Shown here: in pieces, positions 24,760 to 38,256 of the stretch
Layout: every line of letters begins with the position of its first letter
Numbering within the stretch: position 1 is the stretch's first letter
Assembly: GCA_015501585.1 (NCBI GenBank)
Contig: JADNRY010000247.1
Location: 1 to 64,000 of the forward strand
Source of the DNA: Rhodocollybia butyracea
Lineage: Eukaryota; Basidiomycota; Agaricomycetes; Agaricales; Omphalotaceae
Reading direction: 5' to 3'
Length of the DNA stretch: 64,000 nucleotides
Made by a program: the position numbers and the translations under genes
Notes under the pieces: model-generated
The model's database searches: none
Told to the model about the DNA's origin: nothing
What the model saw: the letters and a program-made list of their open reading frames with translations, nothing else

Positions 24760-27700
24760 TCATCTCACTCCTCCCATACTCACATCCCACAGCCGAATTG
24801 TGCCATCCTGTGAGCCTGAGGCAATCTGTTTGCCATCCGGCGAGAATGCCACAGAGTAAACCGGCCCAGTGCGTCCTTCAAAGACACATAACAGTTCACG
24901 CGTCTCCGCACTCCAAAGACGGACTGTTCTATCTGATGAACCCGATGCAATACTGTGCTCACCAGTTGGAGAGTAGGCAACAGACCAAACCCAATTTGTA
25001 TGGCCCTCAAGTGGTGCACCCACCTCTTCGCCTGTTCCTGCATCCCAGATACAGACTGTCTCATCCCTTGAGCCAGATACAATGCTGTTCCCATCTGGAG
25101 AGAATGCAACTGACTTGACCCAGTCAGTGTCTCCTTGAAGAACATGAAGTCTTTTCCCCGTCTCCAAATTCCAGATACGGATTGTTTGATCATCTGAACC
25201 GGATACAATCTTTTTGCCATCCGGAGAGCATGCAACAGAATTGACTTCACCACTGTGTCCTCGAAGAACTTTCTGTTCTCCACCTGTCTCTGAATCCCAG
25301 ACACGGATTGTTCTGTCATCTGAACCAGATACAATATATTTGCCATCTGGAGAGCTAAATGCAACAGATCTGACCACATCAGTGTGTCCTCGAAGCACCT
25401 GAAGTTGTTCACCTGTCTCTGAATTCCAAATCCGGGTTGTTCCATCCCATGAACCAGATGCAATACGCTTGCCATCCGGAGAGTATGCAACAGAGAGGAC
25501 CAACTCAGTGTGACCTCGAAAAACCTGAAGTTCTTTACCCGTCTTTGAATCCCAGATGTGGATATTATGATCAGATGAACCAGAGGCAATATGTTTGCCA
25601 TCTGGAGAGAATGCAACAGAATTAATGTCACCAGAAGTGAGACTCTGGATACACAACAGCTGTCCTGTGGCAGCATTTACGTGTTAGAAAGGATCAATGA
25701 AAACATTGGACATACCATATACGGTGAAGGCCCGAAGGAATTGTTCCGCAAGCGTCCGATCTGCTGGGGAGACACTTTTCCTTAGTTCAGTTATCGCAGG
25801 GGGCACTTCATTCGGAGCTTTTTTGGGGAGGGCGCCAGAGGGAAATTTTTTCAAGATGCTGATCATTGAATGAATAGCTTCAAGGTTGGTGTTTGTGCGT
25901 TCCGGCTCTGAAAACCATTTGGAGAGTACAGTTACCAGAGCAGAGTATAATTTAGCTCCAGCGTTGTTGATCTCCTGCAACGAGTTCACTCCTTGGGCTG
26001 AACAGGCCTTAGAACTGGTTCATTGGAGTCCAAAAAAAAAAAACAACTCACGTGAGGAAGAAATCTCCACCAGCATCTTAAGATGATCAAGAATGCTCTC
26101 ATCCACTTCAGTCATATTAAGCACAGGCTGCAAATTCTCCTGGACTTTATCAAATAAGTCCTCTTCTAACTTGGTTTTATCTGGTCTTTTGCCCTCATCT
26201 ACTCCCCATTCATTTGGTAAGCATGCTTTGAGCTTAACCCTGTCCTTGTCAGTATAGACTGATGCATGGATCAGTTGACCATCTACAACATGGCGCGAGG
26301 CACCCATGTGTGGCCTACAGTGTGTGAGCTCAGACTGTATGTCACATAAAGGAGTACATACCAGCGAGTTACGTCTTTCAAATCTTTGTATGACAGTCGT
26401 TTGATAGGAAGGATCTCAAAAAGCCACCACACCGAAGTCAAAGATCTACTTGGACTAGTAACAACCTTGCTGTCTGCAGTAGTAGTCTGGTACTGGAAAG
26501 GTTCCAATGCAAGGCCTGCAATAATACTCTCATGAATCATCCATCGCAGTGCAGGTCCATACGAGTTGAGACCTTTATTCACAGCGTTTCCGCCCCCTCT
26601 GAATCATCAAGTTCCCGTAAATTTGATAACACTTTAGAAATTAGAATGAAAAGTGGAAACTTACATGTCCGAATGTGTCCCCGAAAACCAGACCTCCTGT
26701 ATGATTCGTAAATACTAATGCCGGGGCTTGTGACTAACTAATGGGCTAACCTTTGTATTTCTATTTTTTAGAGGCTTTGCATTGTAGTCCATCTCAGGTG
26801 TTGCTGCTCCTCCATAACTATATTCAGGTAAGAACTTTACGCGCCGCTCATGAAGCGCAAGAGCATGACGAAAATGGCACACATGGTTCATGCCACATGT
26901 AGTCAAGGGCAGGTCTTTGTCAGGCCTAACAAGTCCTATCGACGACACTGTATCCCTAGAGGGTCATGGGTATAACACTTATGTTTCAGGCAAGGATACG
27001 TACCAAACACCTATGAAATGTACTCGGACGTCTTTCCTCGCAAAAGTGGATTTAAACCGCCAAGGCATATATTCATCATTCTCTTCGTCTGGCAGAGACT
27101 GGGGAGGTTCTTTATTAGGGGACCGAGCATAGAGCTCAAAAGCGCTGATACAGATGCCATTTCAGAACTCATAGCAAAGATGTAAGCGGATGGATGCAGA
27201 GATGGGACATACAATGGTATCTGGGCCTCATTCCCTTTGTGAATTAAGCCAACCTGCAGTATTGGAGATTCAACACAGCTGATATGACAAGATGGTACAT
27301 CCTCTTGCCTTTTCAATCATTCCCGCAAGCGTCCGGACTTGATATGCTCCTCGAGAAAATCCTGGCAGGATTCAGCTTGAACCTTGAATGGATAACATTG
27401 AAGGAGATATTATATACCGAAGAGAAAAATCCTGTCTCCTTCTTCATACATCTGAGACAGCCAGCGATATGCATCCAAGAGAATTTTTTCAAACCTCCTG
27501 TTCCGAACTGTCAGATCCCGTGTGTTATACCAAAAATGGGCGTACAATGCTAATGCGAGATCGAGTTTATTCATTGCTACCTGCTTCCAGTAAGCTGGCG
27601 ACTTCCAGGAGGGCTCGGCGTATGTTCCAATGCCACTGTTATAGAACGTGAGCTGATCTTTGGTCTTGACAAGTCGACTGTATAGTTCAACAATGTTTGT

Positions 27701-27934
27701 GTTCTAACAGCAAAGCCACAATGAACGGAGTCAAAATTCGTTTAGTACTGGCGCACCAACCTTGTTACCAAACTTGTTTGACGTCCCGTCGATGCAAACC
27801 ACTAAATTTCGTCTTTTTCCAGTGGTGCCCACACCGCAGCGGCATGATCCGGCTTCATCTCTGAGTACGTTTGGCTCGTTTGCGGGTTTGGCCCCAGCAT
27901 CATTGGCTTGTGCTGCTTGTGCTGAAGTAGACAT
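24760..27934 (-). CDS. DUF2235 (Tle1-like) hydrolase fused to a WD40 propeller
   Basis: Multi-exon minus-strand gene. Exon 1 (27934-27761) encodes an N-terminal tail and RRNLVVCIDGTSNKFGNK, the opening strand of DUF2235. Exon 2 (from 27703) continues NTNIVELYSRLVK and NSGIGTYAEPSWKS. GFSRGAYQVRTLAGMI at about 27310-27360 supplies the nucleophile elbow GxSxG, then FIGVWDTVSSIG, HALALHERRVKFLPEY, and VWFSGTHSDIGGGN (about 26570-26700) supplies the acidic residue. So the alpha/beta-hydrolase core looks intact. A helical linker follows (25684-26580). Seven WD40 units (SVAFSPDGKxIASGS..D.TIRIWD) end at 24760, enough for one propeller. The DUF2235 family includes phospholipases; the substrate here is unknown. 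WD units are very alike, as in fungal NLR-type receptors. Exon borders in the middle are approximate. Confidence 0.85.
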
Positions 27935-29236
27935 TAGCGCGAGAACCGTGAGTTGAGAGTCAAAAGCAGAGAGGAACGTTAGGAAACAATTGCCCCTGGC
28001 AGCAAGCTCTAAATATAATAAGGAAGCGCTCGGTGATCAGTTACATCCGGGATGCATACAGGCTGGCTGTCAGGCAATGTCTGAATCAATCGACCTGTCA
28101 TGTCCGTGTAAAAAACAGGCGGAACAACGTTGAAACAGCAACCTCTTTCCAAGCTTCAATGCATTTGAGTCTCTTGACTTTTCCTTGAGAGCTTTGGAGT
28201 GAATATCGGGCGGGGTTCAAAGTCTTTCAAAATTGTTCAAAACCCATAACCTTGTCCAACTCGTAATATCCAAAGGATAGTTCTATCAAGAGCTTGAATG
28301 CGGAAACGAAGCGCCGTACATGAGTGTTCCCATCATCGATTCTATATGATTTGTACTATATAGTACATTAGAGTTCAAGCAAAATGTCAGAGGCTAGCCG
28401 CTACACCGAGCGGCGAGCACAATCCAACCTGGCTTGGAGAGGAATGCATCTCCTTCCTCATGGTGTATTTCGTGGTACAGCCGCTAATGGATCGTGGCTA
28501 CAGCCTTCCTCTGATTTAACAAAGCCACTTCAGTCGATACAAAAACAGAAATGGGCAAGGAAACTACCTGAGTGACTTCATAGAATTGGTTGAATTGAAT
28601 TGAAGGAACGGAAAAGAGATGGTAAGTAGATGATGTTTTCCTGCACGTCTCTATTGAGCAAAGGAGACAGACCGCGTGAATGCCACAGAGCGAACAAATT
28701 ACGACTACGAGTTGAATTGTCTGGGGTTCGGGAGTGTTTCCAAGAAGTTTTTGGGACATCCAAGAGAGCGAATCAAGAGCGAATCGGACGAGCATGCTCA
28801 ACCTGAAAGCAGTTTGGGTGGACAAAAATATAAGTGTAATTAGTCACCTATATATACAAGTACCCAAGTACCCAGTACCCAGTATTAGCTACAGCAAAAA
28901 GAACATCATATCTTGATACATGTGAGCCTCCTCGTGCTAGAATCTTCCAACGGCTCTTCAGCGACGTCGCCGAAAGTAGGTGTGATATATCCTGTCTCCA
29001 CGCGGTTCCTTGTTCCTGATTCCACCAAGTAACCAAAGATCTGACTCTAATTGCGCTTCATTTTATGAGTGCTGGCGCTAACGAGCTAGAAAAGAGAGGA
29101 CTTGCGGTGAAAGATATCAAGAAGGTGGTGCATTAGAAGGGGAGGAAAGGGCACAAACAAGTGAACAAGGCATACATAGTGTTCTCCTATGGGCCGGGCC
29201 AACGCATTTAGCTTCACAAATATATGCAATGAGGCA
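27935..29236. other. Upstream region of the DUF2235-WD40 gene; no supported gene
   Basis: The first few hundred bases left of 28380 are the likely promoter of the minus-strand gene. Short frames at 28380-29040 on both strands have no recognisable domain. Confidence 0.35.
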
Positions 29237-29560
29237 CACTACGGGAAGAAAAAACAATTGATATGATTGTCTGAGTCAATCATTTTTTGAAAAAACAATC
29301 ATTTAGATGTTTTTTTGCCAAACACTCATTTTGATTGTCTTGAGCAAACAATCATTTAGAATGCCCACAATTCAAGACAATCATTTGGATTGCCTACTAT
29401 TGAGGACAATCATTTTGATTGCCTTGAGCAAGCAATCATTTAGAGTGCCCAATTCAAGACAATCAGTGAGATTGCCTACCATTGAGGACAATCATTTGGA
29501 TTGCCTTGAGCAAACAATCATTCAGAGTGCCTGTAATTAAGACAATCACTATGAAAGAGA
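29237..29560. repeat. Left subterminal palindromic repeats
   Basis: About ten copies of AATCATTTNGATTG or variants, separated by TGCCTTGAGCAA, TGCCCAATTCAAGA and similar spacers. Each copy is a short dyad (CAATC...GATTG), and the terminal repeat itself contains the same half-site. They are likely transposase-binding sites. Confidence 0.8.
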
Positions 29561-30457
29561 CAACATTTTGACTGATATCAGGCTAGACTAAAGGCAATTT
29601 ATCTAATCCTCAGTAAAAAATTAGAGACTATACTAATGACCTTGTAGATCCTTGTATTGGATCTACAAAATCAATCCATTTAAACCACATCCCTAAGGTA
29701 ATGAGCTTATCTAGTGAGCTATACCTAGGCATGAACAAACGAGCGAGGGTAGCCCACTTCAAAACATGAAGGCATGTCCAACTGAACAAGAGTAGAGAAA
29801 AAATATCCGAGAAAGCATGGACATTGGCCAGTATAGGAGTATATTGTGGTCCGTGAATTGTAGCGTGGGCAGCAATACTTCCCAATACACAAAGTACATG
29901 TCTCGAGGATAGTTCCCCGTTACTTGGAATCAAGAGACGGGGAACATGGATGAGTGGAGAATGAGTGTGTGGCTGGAAGAGTGTGCTGATGAAGATTGGA
30001 TGTAGAGAATAAGGCTTTGGAAGTTGTTATGGAGGAGTGAAGACAATGGTACTGGTTGCACCATCTCAGATTCCGGATAATCTCCACCTGAGGGTAGTCC
30101 AAATGTCAAATGTATGTATAACATCTCAGGAATGAGTGAATTAAGAGTGCTGAATTGGATGATGGATGCAACCCCTTGTGGAATTGCCGAAAGTCTGGCT
30201 AGGCAACACCGGATGTGCAAGAGTTCATCCAGATTCTGTCTAGTGCTCCTCCTGTCTTGCCAATAGCATTCTAGACCATCCCTAGTCTTCTAAGCAACTG
30301 ACACGCCAGAAGTATCGCATGCTAGAAGAGCACTGAGGTCTCCTTGTGTTTTCTCCCCAAAGCTAAGGTCTATCTTGCCCCAACACCATCCTAGCTCAAG
30401 CAAACCGGAATCAATTGATGATCCACAAAGGCGCAGATGGATGAACATTGAACACAT

Positions 30458-32530
30458 TATTTGGGTATTTACGTGTAGGTGTGTGAAAGGTGCTATAAAA
30501 CAACCTAACAAAAACACTACCGCACCTAACCGTAAGAGATTCCCTGAGGGAAAGTTTGATAGTATCGGAGGTATGCACGCGGTTGCTCCAGGTTCAAGAC
30601 CGTTGCGTTAACATGGGTAACTAAGCTTGGACAACTCTTAGAACTGAGTCGAGGGAAGCCCAGCTGGGTGTACATATGTACGAGGGAACGTCGGGATGTC
30701 CAAATCAATATAACCAAACCAAAACCAATAATGCGTATGTGTCCAAAACCAAATAATCAAAACCAAAACCAATACAACGAAACTAAGATTCTCCTAGGCA
30801 AACTCTGGCTCTAGCTAGAATAGTAATCTCGAGGTTTGTCAACAACCCTAGGCAAACTCTGGCACTAGCTGCTGTGACGCCGTAAAGTCCTCGACCAAAC
30901 TCTGGGCCAAGCTACGATATTGTGAGTGAACTTAATCACTAGGAACTCGTACCACAATATTAGTGGCTCGCCTAACTTCACAGGGAAGTCAACTAAGGAA
31001 CCCTCACTCTGGAGCCAAATAATTCCTTACTAGAAACCGTCCCCTCTAAGGAAGCAACTAGATTTAAGGTTGATCTGGAGTTCGAGGGAACTCGCACGCT
31101 CAAGACTCGATCAGATTCTCAAGTGGGCCAAAGGAAGTTTGTGAAATTCTATTACAGGCCAAATTCCGCCGAGCAAGTAATATGACAGTAAATCAAACTC
31201 CTTGAAGAAACTATCAGTCACTCCGCGGTAAAGCATCGAGACTGGCTAACAACTTCGTGAAGCAACTAACACTTCTCCGTGGGAACACGTAGAGAGGTGA
31301 CCAGCTACTTACTAGGTGAAGAAACTAACAACCAACTCGTAGTTAAGTAGAGAAGCGTCACGCTACTAGTCCTGAGGACGTTCTACGGAGCTCACTTCCT
31401 AACATACAAATCGAGGGAAAGATCCTCTAAGGTGAAGGAACACAACCAATCTCGTACAGGGGAGGTGGCAAGTAACTTGTCTTATTGAATAAATATTTCT
31501 GGCTTATATACTGAGTAGAGAGAGTTTAATACAAAAAATAGATGAAACAGATACGGAGAGAGACGGAAAGAGAGTGGAACAGAGGAATCTGGCTCGGAAA
31601 GGAAACTCCAGCCTATATATGGTACACACGATAAAGAAATAGTCCATTCTTGGGTATATATCAGAGGTAAAATATGATTTCGTGAGGATTAACATAGTTT
31701 TAGAGTGTTTTGATCCGAGCGAGGTTTCTCCGATTACTCCACAATTCTCCAGGGTCAGGAGTACCTTTACGCTTCATGATCACTTGCCGCCCGGTATCCC
31801 TTGGTAGAGTTTCATTCTATTCCTCGGATAGTTCTGTCCATCCTGAGTGTGATTAACATTCTCTCGAGAAGGCCTTTTGTCTAGCTTTCCAACGACACCA
31901 CTTATGATAAGCTCGAGCAACTGCGCTGAGTATGTACAAGTGATTCCCGATAGTCGGCTTTAACGGATAAGACCTTCCGTGTATGATTTCTAAGATCAAA
32001 TGTTTCGATTTGCCAAGGCTATCCCGGTGCATAGCTTTCCGTAGGACCGCTAAGCATGTTTCTACCGTCCTCACGGTTACGACCGGTGCCGCGAATAGAC
32101 CTCTACGGTTTCCTCGGGATCATTCTGGTCCATTGTTACGGACTGTAAAGTCCACATCTTAACATAGCTCATTGGGGGTCTTAGTGCGAGGGATGCCTTC
32201 CCTCATAATTCCTTCCCTCGAGTAACGCATTGGCTTAGTACTTATCCTGCTTCGAGATGTCCTGTAGTTTAGAGAGTCTACACTCTTGGGTATAACTAGA
32301 TTGACGATCTAGCGTTACATCTCCGGGCAGCCCAGGTATCCTCGCTAGCTTGGCTCTAGGCTACGCTTGTGGGCGTACCTTCACGGCTCGCTGAGTATTA
32401 TTGTTAAGTTCTTTGCCTCGGGAACAGCTATCACGCTCGGGCTCCGTATAACTCTCTTATTGCATTGTATAACACGTACAAAGTGTCAAAATGTACGGTT
32501 ACACGCCTTAGGCCGATTTTAGGCCTAATA
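30458..32530. mobile_element. Unclassified 2.07-kb repeat, copy 1
   Basis: Shares both ends (TATTTGGGTATTTACGTG ... GATTTTAGGCCTAATA) and almost all internal sequence with copy 2 at 41777-43619. It is about 230 bp longer because of a segment around 31120-31470 that copy 2 lacks or has replaced. Flanks are ACAT (left) and ACGT (right), a possible 4-bp duplication with one change. It contains TATAAAA near the left end and AATAAA near 31486, no long ORF, and weak terminal symmetry (TATTTGG / TATTAGG). It could be a solo LTR with unusual TA...TA ends or a non-autonomous element. Confidence 0.75.
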
Positions 32531-33671
32531 ACGTGGGAACTTCTGAGCATACATGCCATCAGTGAGTATGATTAAAGAGTTGGGAAGTGAGTGGTTGGAA
32601 GTCGAGAACAGGAGGATGTTTGGATTAAGCGCTCAGCCAGCACTCCAGAAATTTGCCAGAAATGGAGTACCAAAGAGCTAAAAGAGCGGGGAGAAGTTGA
32701 GAACAAGTAGTCCGAGAACTGAAGTAATGACACAATTGATAAACAACTCCAAACCAAGTGCTAGTGAGGTGCAGTCAAGCACTTTGGCACCCAAGTTAAG
32801 CAAGCGTTGAGCAAATTAGATAGACTGAATCCAGTAGTGAGACCCAATAGGGCCCAACTCAACTGCTATGACTTCATGCTGGAGTAGGGGATCGTGGCGT
32901 TCCGGGCCGGAGTTCACTGTCAGTATATAGCCTTTCACGCATGTTTGTAGCTACTCGGTCGTATTCACTCATGTTCTCTGCGATTACTTCTCACTGAGGT
33001 TGGGGTCTCCCACCTCAATGCGCAAAGCCAACACAATGTTGAATGTGGGAGAAAGGGAGCAAACTGAGGTGGAAAGGCAATCCAGATGCAAACACTTGTG
33101 AACAAGACATCACGTCAAGGGATAGCTGTGAATACTACCACATGTACAACCCACATACATCAAGTGCTAGAGAAGCACATTGAGTACTTCTGGAACTGTG
33201 TACGGCGACTGAATGAGGTTTGTTTCTTTGGTAGATAATAATACTGCCGCATGACTCGTGAAATCCAAGCTGAATCTTTTCAAGTGGGGAGGCATCGATT
33301 TCGATGAGTCCAGATGCATTACTGGGGCTCACTGCCCCCCAATCGTTGCTTTCGGGTTCTAAACAAGTCTCAATTGCACTGGGCATGGTGGATGGGCTCA
33401 AACATTTTCGGAAATATCCCTGCAACTTGTACTTAATAGTTGAATCGAAGGCTGAGTGTACATGTTGTACCCAAGTTGATAGTCTGACATGGGTGGAGGG
33501 AAATTGGGAAGAGTGAGGGGATGTGGAAGCTTCTGAAAGGACATGTTGCCAACAAATGTAGTTGTTGGGTTGGGAAAGTGAACAGAGTGGGATGGAATGG
33601 CCAACACGGAAGCTAAGGAATGAAGTTGGCTTGAGGCAAGCATATGCGAAACATTGTGGTAGTGCTATACC
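32531..33671. other. Host-element sequence between nested insertions
   Basis: Belongs to the 24-kb element. Minus-strand frames at 33135-33643 (PTMPSAIETCLEPESNDWGAVSP and LPHPLTLPNFPPPMSDYQLGYN regions) may be remnants of a passenger gene, but I recognise no domain. Confidence 0.35.
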
Positions 33672-33679
33672 TGCCTTAG

Positions 33680-35763
33680 CACCTCATATGCCCAGTAGGC
33701 CTAGATAGTAGCCTTTGACATGGGGGGTGTGATGGCATAGGCAGTTGTTATGAAGATCCGCTATTATACGGTAGTGCAATAAAAGCGCTATATTTTGCAT
33801 GGACTTTGATGTAAGATATCTCCCGAGTTAGTACCGAGATCACGCGTATGCGCCTCCCGCCTTGAGTTTGTGCCGCCTCCCGCTCATCTCCAGTTTTTCC
33901 TCACCCCCTGGAAGCTTAATATAACATTTACACCACTATAAGCTCTAAAAACCTCACAGCCATACATTTTATGTACACGACCTTGTACACGACCTTGTAA
34001 CATAAGTAAGCCTAATAAGGGCATGTAAAGTCGTGACTCCGCCATACAAATAACTCGTTCCATTGTTCTCTGTTGTTCTCCAATAATCATAAGTGGTTGA
34101 TGTATGAATAAACTCTCGCTCAACTGTTCAAGCTGCTGTTTGGCTTTGAGAATGTCTCCGATTCGGAGGCACAAGAGACTACCATCTCATCTTCAATAGA
34201 TACAGTTAATAACTGATACATTGGATACATATTTTAAGTCTCGAGTAGTAGTGTGCAGTGTATAGCAATTAGTAAGGTTGTCTATGTAGTCTATAGGGCT
34301 AAATACTATTTCGTGAATACGCTGAACGATGAAGAGAGCTGTGGATGGAGCGTGGGAACGTACCGGAAGTGTTTGCCGGTGCTTCCGCTCGCTGTTCTAA
34401 ACAGTGAACACAGGATGAAGACAATTTCTTATCAAGTGCGGACCTCACGGAAGCTCATGAGGATATAGAATCGTTCCTCCTCAAGCAAAAATTACACGCA
34501 AATACACGGGGAGTAGCTTGAAACACCTCTCCTTTGTAAAGGGATACAGTGCAGCTCATGCTCACGAGACAAAACAGTGTTCTCAAGAAGTAAAAAAATT
34601 ACCTATGGGCTTGATATACTGGAGATAGATTTTAGTATGCTATATTAAGATAATATGGCAAACTTAGAGTTATTGAACAAGTTTAGCAGTTTCAAGTGTG
34701 TAATAGGTCTTTAAGGATCAATGTACAGTACAACGACTCAAATGAATGTAAGTAAGGTCGTGTCAAGATCATCAGACCACTTAAGTGTGGCCAAATTTAA
34801 TGGATAATAGAAGGCTATTATACACTGTCCTACTGGCCAAGCTTGAAGGCCATAGTACAAGTCTTCCTTGCTTGACCTCGTTGTTTTAGATGGTGAGCAC
34901 GAGTTTTACCCCATCCCTTTACAAAGGAGAGGGTGTTTCAAGCTACTACCCGTGTATTTGCATGTAATTTTTGCTTGAGGAGGAACGATTCTATATCCTC
35001 ATGAGCTTCCGTGAGGTCCGCACTTGATAAGAAATTGTCTTCATCCTGTGTTCACTGTTTAGAACAGCGAGCGGAAGCACCGGCAAACACTTCCGGTACG
35101 TTCCCACGCTCCATCCACAGCTCTCTTCATCGTTCAGCGTATTCACGAAATAGTATTTAGCCCTATAGACTACATAGACAACCTTACTAATTGCTATACA
35201 CTGCACACTACTACTCGAGACTTAAAATATGTATCCAATGTATCAGTTATTCACTGTATCTATTGAAGATGAGATGGTAGTCTCTTGTGCCTCATCGGAG
35301 ACACTCTCAAAGCCAAACAGCAGCTTGAACAGTTGAGCGAGAGTTTATTCATACATCAGCCACTTACGATTATTGGAGAACAATGGAACAAATTATTTGT
35401 ATGGCGGAGCCACGACTTTACATTATTTGGCTTACTTATGTACAAGGTTGTGTACAAGATCGTGTACATAAAAGCATGTATGGCTGTGAGGTATGTAAAG
35501 CTTATAGTGGTGTAAATGTTATATTAAGCTTCGGGAAAACTGGAGGTGAGCGGGAGGCAGCGAAAACTCGAGGCGGGAGGCGCATACGCGTGATCTCGGT
35601 ACTAACTTTCCGGTACTCGGGAGATATCTTACATCGAAGTCCATGCGAAATATAGCGCTTTTATTGCGCTACCGTATAATAGCGGATCTTCATAACAACT
35701 GCCTATGCCATCACACCCCCCATGTCAAAGGCTACTATCTAGGCCTACTGGGCATATGAGGTG
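33680..35763. mobile_element. 2.1-kb foldback element with ~870-bp inverted arms
   Basis: Begins CACCTCATATGCCCAGTAGG and ends with its exact inverse. The two arms (about 33680-34555 and 34895-35763) mirror each other closely, including the same small frames in opposite orientation. The central unique segment is AT-rich, about 340 bp. An exact 8-bp duplication TGCCTTAG flanks it (33672-33679 and 35764-35771). The 8-bp duplication and CA...TG ends fit the hAT superfamily. No transposase is seen. The left arm is slightly diverged from the right by point changes and small indels. Confidence 0.9.
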
Positions 35764-35771
35764 TGCCTTAG

Positions 35772-38256
35772 CAGTAGCTAGTACTCCACTTGCTACATTT
35801 ACTATTACCTGTAAGAGCTAACAAAGTACGCAGTAAGCTACAGCTATGGACTTTGTCAGTAAAAGTAAGTATAAAGGAAGTAAGTAGGCTCACCTCAGAG
35901 ATAAGAGAACACTCTGAGGGGAGCCAATACGAAGTATCTACAAATATAAGTAAAAGATACGCGGCCTCCGCAGGCGGTGCGGAAATACAAATAGGCTATG
36001 AAACAAGGTACAAACATATAATAGTGCATGTTTAAAGATAGGATCAAGAAATATACCGCAGGATGAGACGCTTTGTGTAGTAATGGCCCGAAATATCTAG
36101 TCCGGCACTCGGAAAGTCCAATCCTAATGATCAATCCCGATGATGTCACCGCATTTATGGAAAATCGCGTGACGTCATAAGAATCAATTCCAACATTACC
36201 TTACTTTGATGTTCAGTTATACGCTAGCTTACATTTTACCACTTCATCCCCACACTTATATGCCTCTTTACTTACGTTCCATTTTGTCTCACTATCCTTA
36301 CTTACTGTTACCTACTATCTACTTGTTTGTTACTACACTTACTCTGTCCCCTTCCTATTCTTTAATTATGTGCATGTATATTTGTTCTATTGTGCTAGTG
36401 GCTGTCTTTTCCCTCTCTTTAGGTTCATCACACACCCAGCACTGTTTCTTATCTTATCCCAATGTTATCCGGTCCACATCGATCTCCTGGAGGTCTCCTC
36501 CTTCACGATCTCTTCACGCCGCATCACAATCCCGACAGTTAATTGATCGCAAATCATTAATTTGATTGGATTGCCGGACATACCGGGTATTCGTCCCTAC
36601 CACTTCTCCTACATCGTTCCAGCCATTCCGCACTCCCCTCTCTCCAGGATTGTATCCCAAGGACGCATTGCACCTACTCTTGCATTGGCCCAAACCGCTA
36701 GGCTGTACAAAAATCTAGTGCTCCGGAATCAGGTGTTCATTATTCCTTATGTTTCATCTCATCATTTATTTGATTTTACTATTTATCCTTTATCCACTAT
36801 CCCCCTCCTTAACCCGAAGCTTCTCCGTACCTCCTAGGGTGTAGGCAACAGTCGTCGGAGTACACCTGAGTCGTGACGCTTGGATTTGGTCGCTCCATTC
36901 TGTCCTCACTGACTGAGCTAGGTGGGAGGCTCTGTTTTCTAGTCTTGTGTGTATCCTGCACTGCTCTGTCAATCCCATTGGAAGTACAGAAGGCTAAAGG
37001 TATTTACCATTCAACCGGACCGTTCTGTTCCTCTATCCGATCTTCCCGCACAAGTTTGGCTATTTTATTAGCTTGGCAATTAGCTACATATAGATACCTA
37101 TGCAGACTTGTAGGGATCATCAATTAGTCCCCCCTCTCTTTTGATCACTTTTCTACCTTCTCCCAATTGATGCCTTATATTCTGTGACTCTTATATTGCG
37201 TGACTACGACCTTGCCAGCGAGTGCAACAAGTGTTGAGCTAAGTGTTAAGCTCTTTGTGTTATTATTATTATCTTCTTTAGCCCACTTCTTAGGTTTAAT
37301 ACCTTCAAAGTGAGATTTACCCTTACTTCTACATTGGACCCGACTGGCAGACTCGACTGGTCCACGCTAGGACCAACCTTTCTTACTTCACCGTCCGGGA
37401 AGTAAATACAAGAACCAAGTGCTAGATAAGCACCTTGGTGCGGTAGTATAATGGATGGCTTGGATGATGAGGCGAGTAGCCAAGCGCTAGAGAAGCACAT
37501 TGGCATTGTTCGAACTCATGGACAATTCCTTACGCGCATGGCACTTAGCGGCGCAGAATTTCGGGACAAGCACGCAACTTTAGGGCTCTTCACCGTAACT
37601 GTAGCCTACGGGAAATATTACGTACCGTATCAGATTTTTTCAATTTTGACCATACCGTATCCGGTACGGGAAGTTCCGTATTTTCCCGTACCGTATGTCC
37701 GTTTTACCCCGTATACGGTTGTACTGCGAGGTGGCTGTGCATTTTAGACAAATTTATTCAAACTTAACTGAAGAAGTACAAGTTCAACTATATACATTAG
37801 TAGTTAAGTACCAACAAAGTTGCGTGCCTTTATAAGTGAGCCACAAGCTGCCGTCAGGGAACGGAAACACTTCACCGATGTATTCCGCAGGTCACATGAC
37901 TCGGGCGGCCCACTTGAATAACAGCTTGCAACGCTGTTGCTTCCCCCAAGTACATCTTACCCCATCTTTAATACATACTTCCATGTCTGCATGCCCTTAT
38001 AAGCAGATATAAGTGACAGGAATGATAGAAATGAAATGAGTGTTATTCCTTTCTGGGCGCTCGACTCGATACATTTTATCTTTATCAAGTTTGCGAAGTG
38101 GAGTGAATGATTCGACATGATCTCAATGCCAGCTTTGCTTTCTTCTGGCGCTTCTTGAGGCACACCCACTGCAGCTTCGGCGACACGGAATGTGCGGGAC
38201 AAGCGGTACGAGCGGAACAAACGGAACACAAGTGACAGATCACATGATCATGTCAG
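35772..38256. other. Host-element sequence, no supported gene
   Basis: Sequence of the 24-kb element between two nested insertions. A pyrimidine-rich plus strand occurs at 36200-36840 with open but unrecognised frames. A cluster of CCGTACCG/TACGGT palindromic words lies at 37620-37720 (GTACCGTAT, CGTATCCGGTACGGG, CCCGTACCGTAT, CGTATACGG), possibly ends of another small element. Confidence 0.4.

Noticed and set aside
24780..25676. Long 298-codon minus-strand frame overlapping the WD40 domain
   Set aside because: It is a shadow frame of the same strand; the WD40 frame has the regular repeat motif and joins the upstream exons.
29237..29560. CRISPR or satellite reading of the AATCATTT repeats
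   Set aside because: They lie directly inside a terminal inverted repeat and recur at the other end of the same element, as subterminal transposase sites do.
34253..35206. Pair of identical 71-residue frames (MQCIAISKVVYVVYRAKYYFV...)
   Set aside because: They are mirror copies in the arms of the foldback element, with no domain and no separate coding signal.
36206..36837. Open plus-strand frames as a membrane-protein gene
   Set aside because: The hydrophobicity follows from a pyrimidine-rich strand; no splice pattern or family motif could be found.
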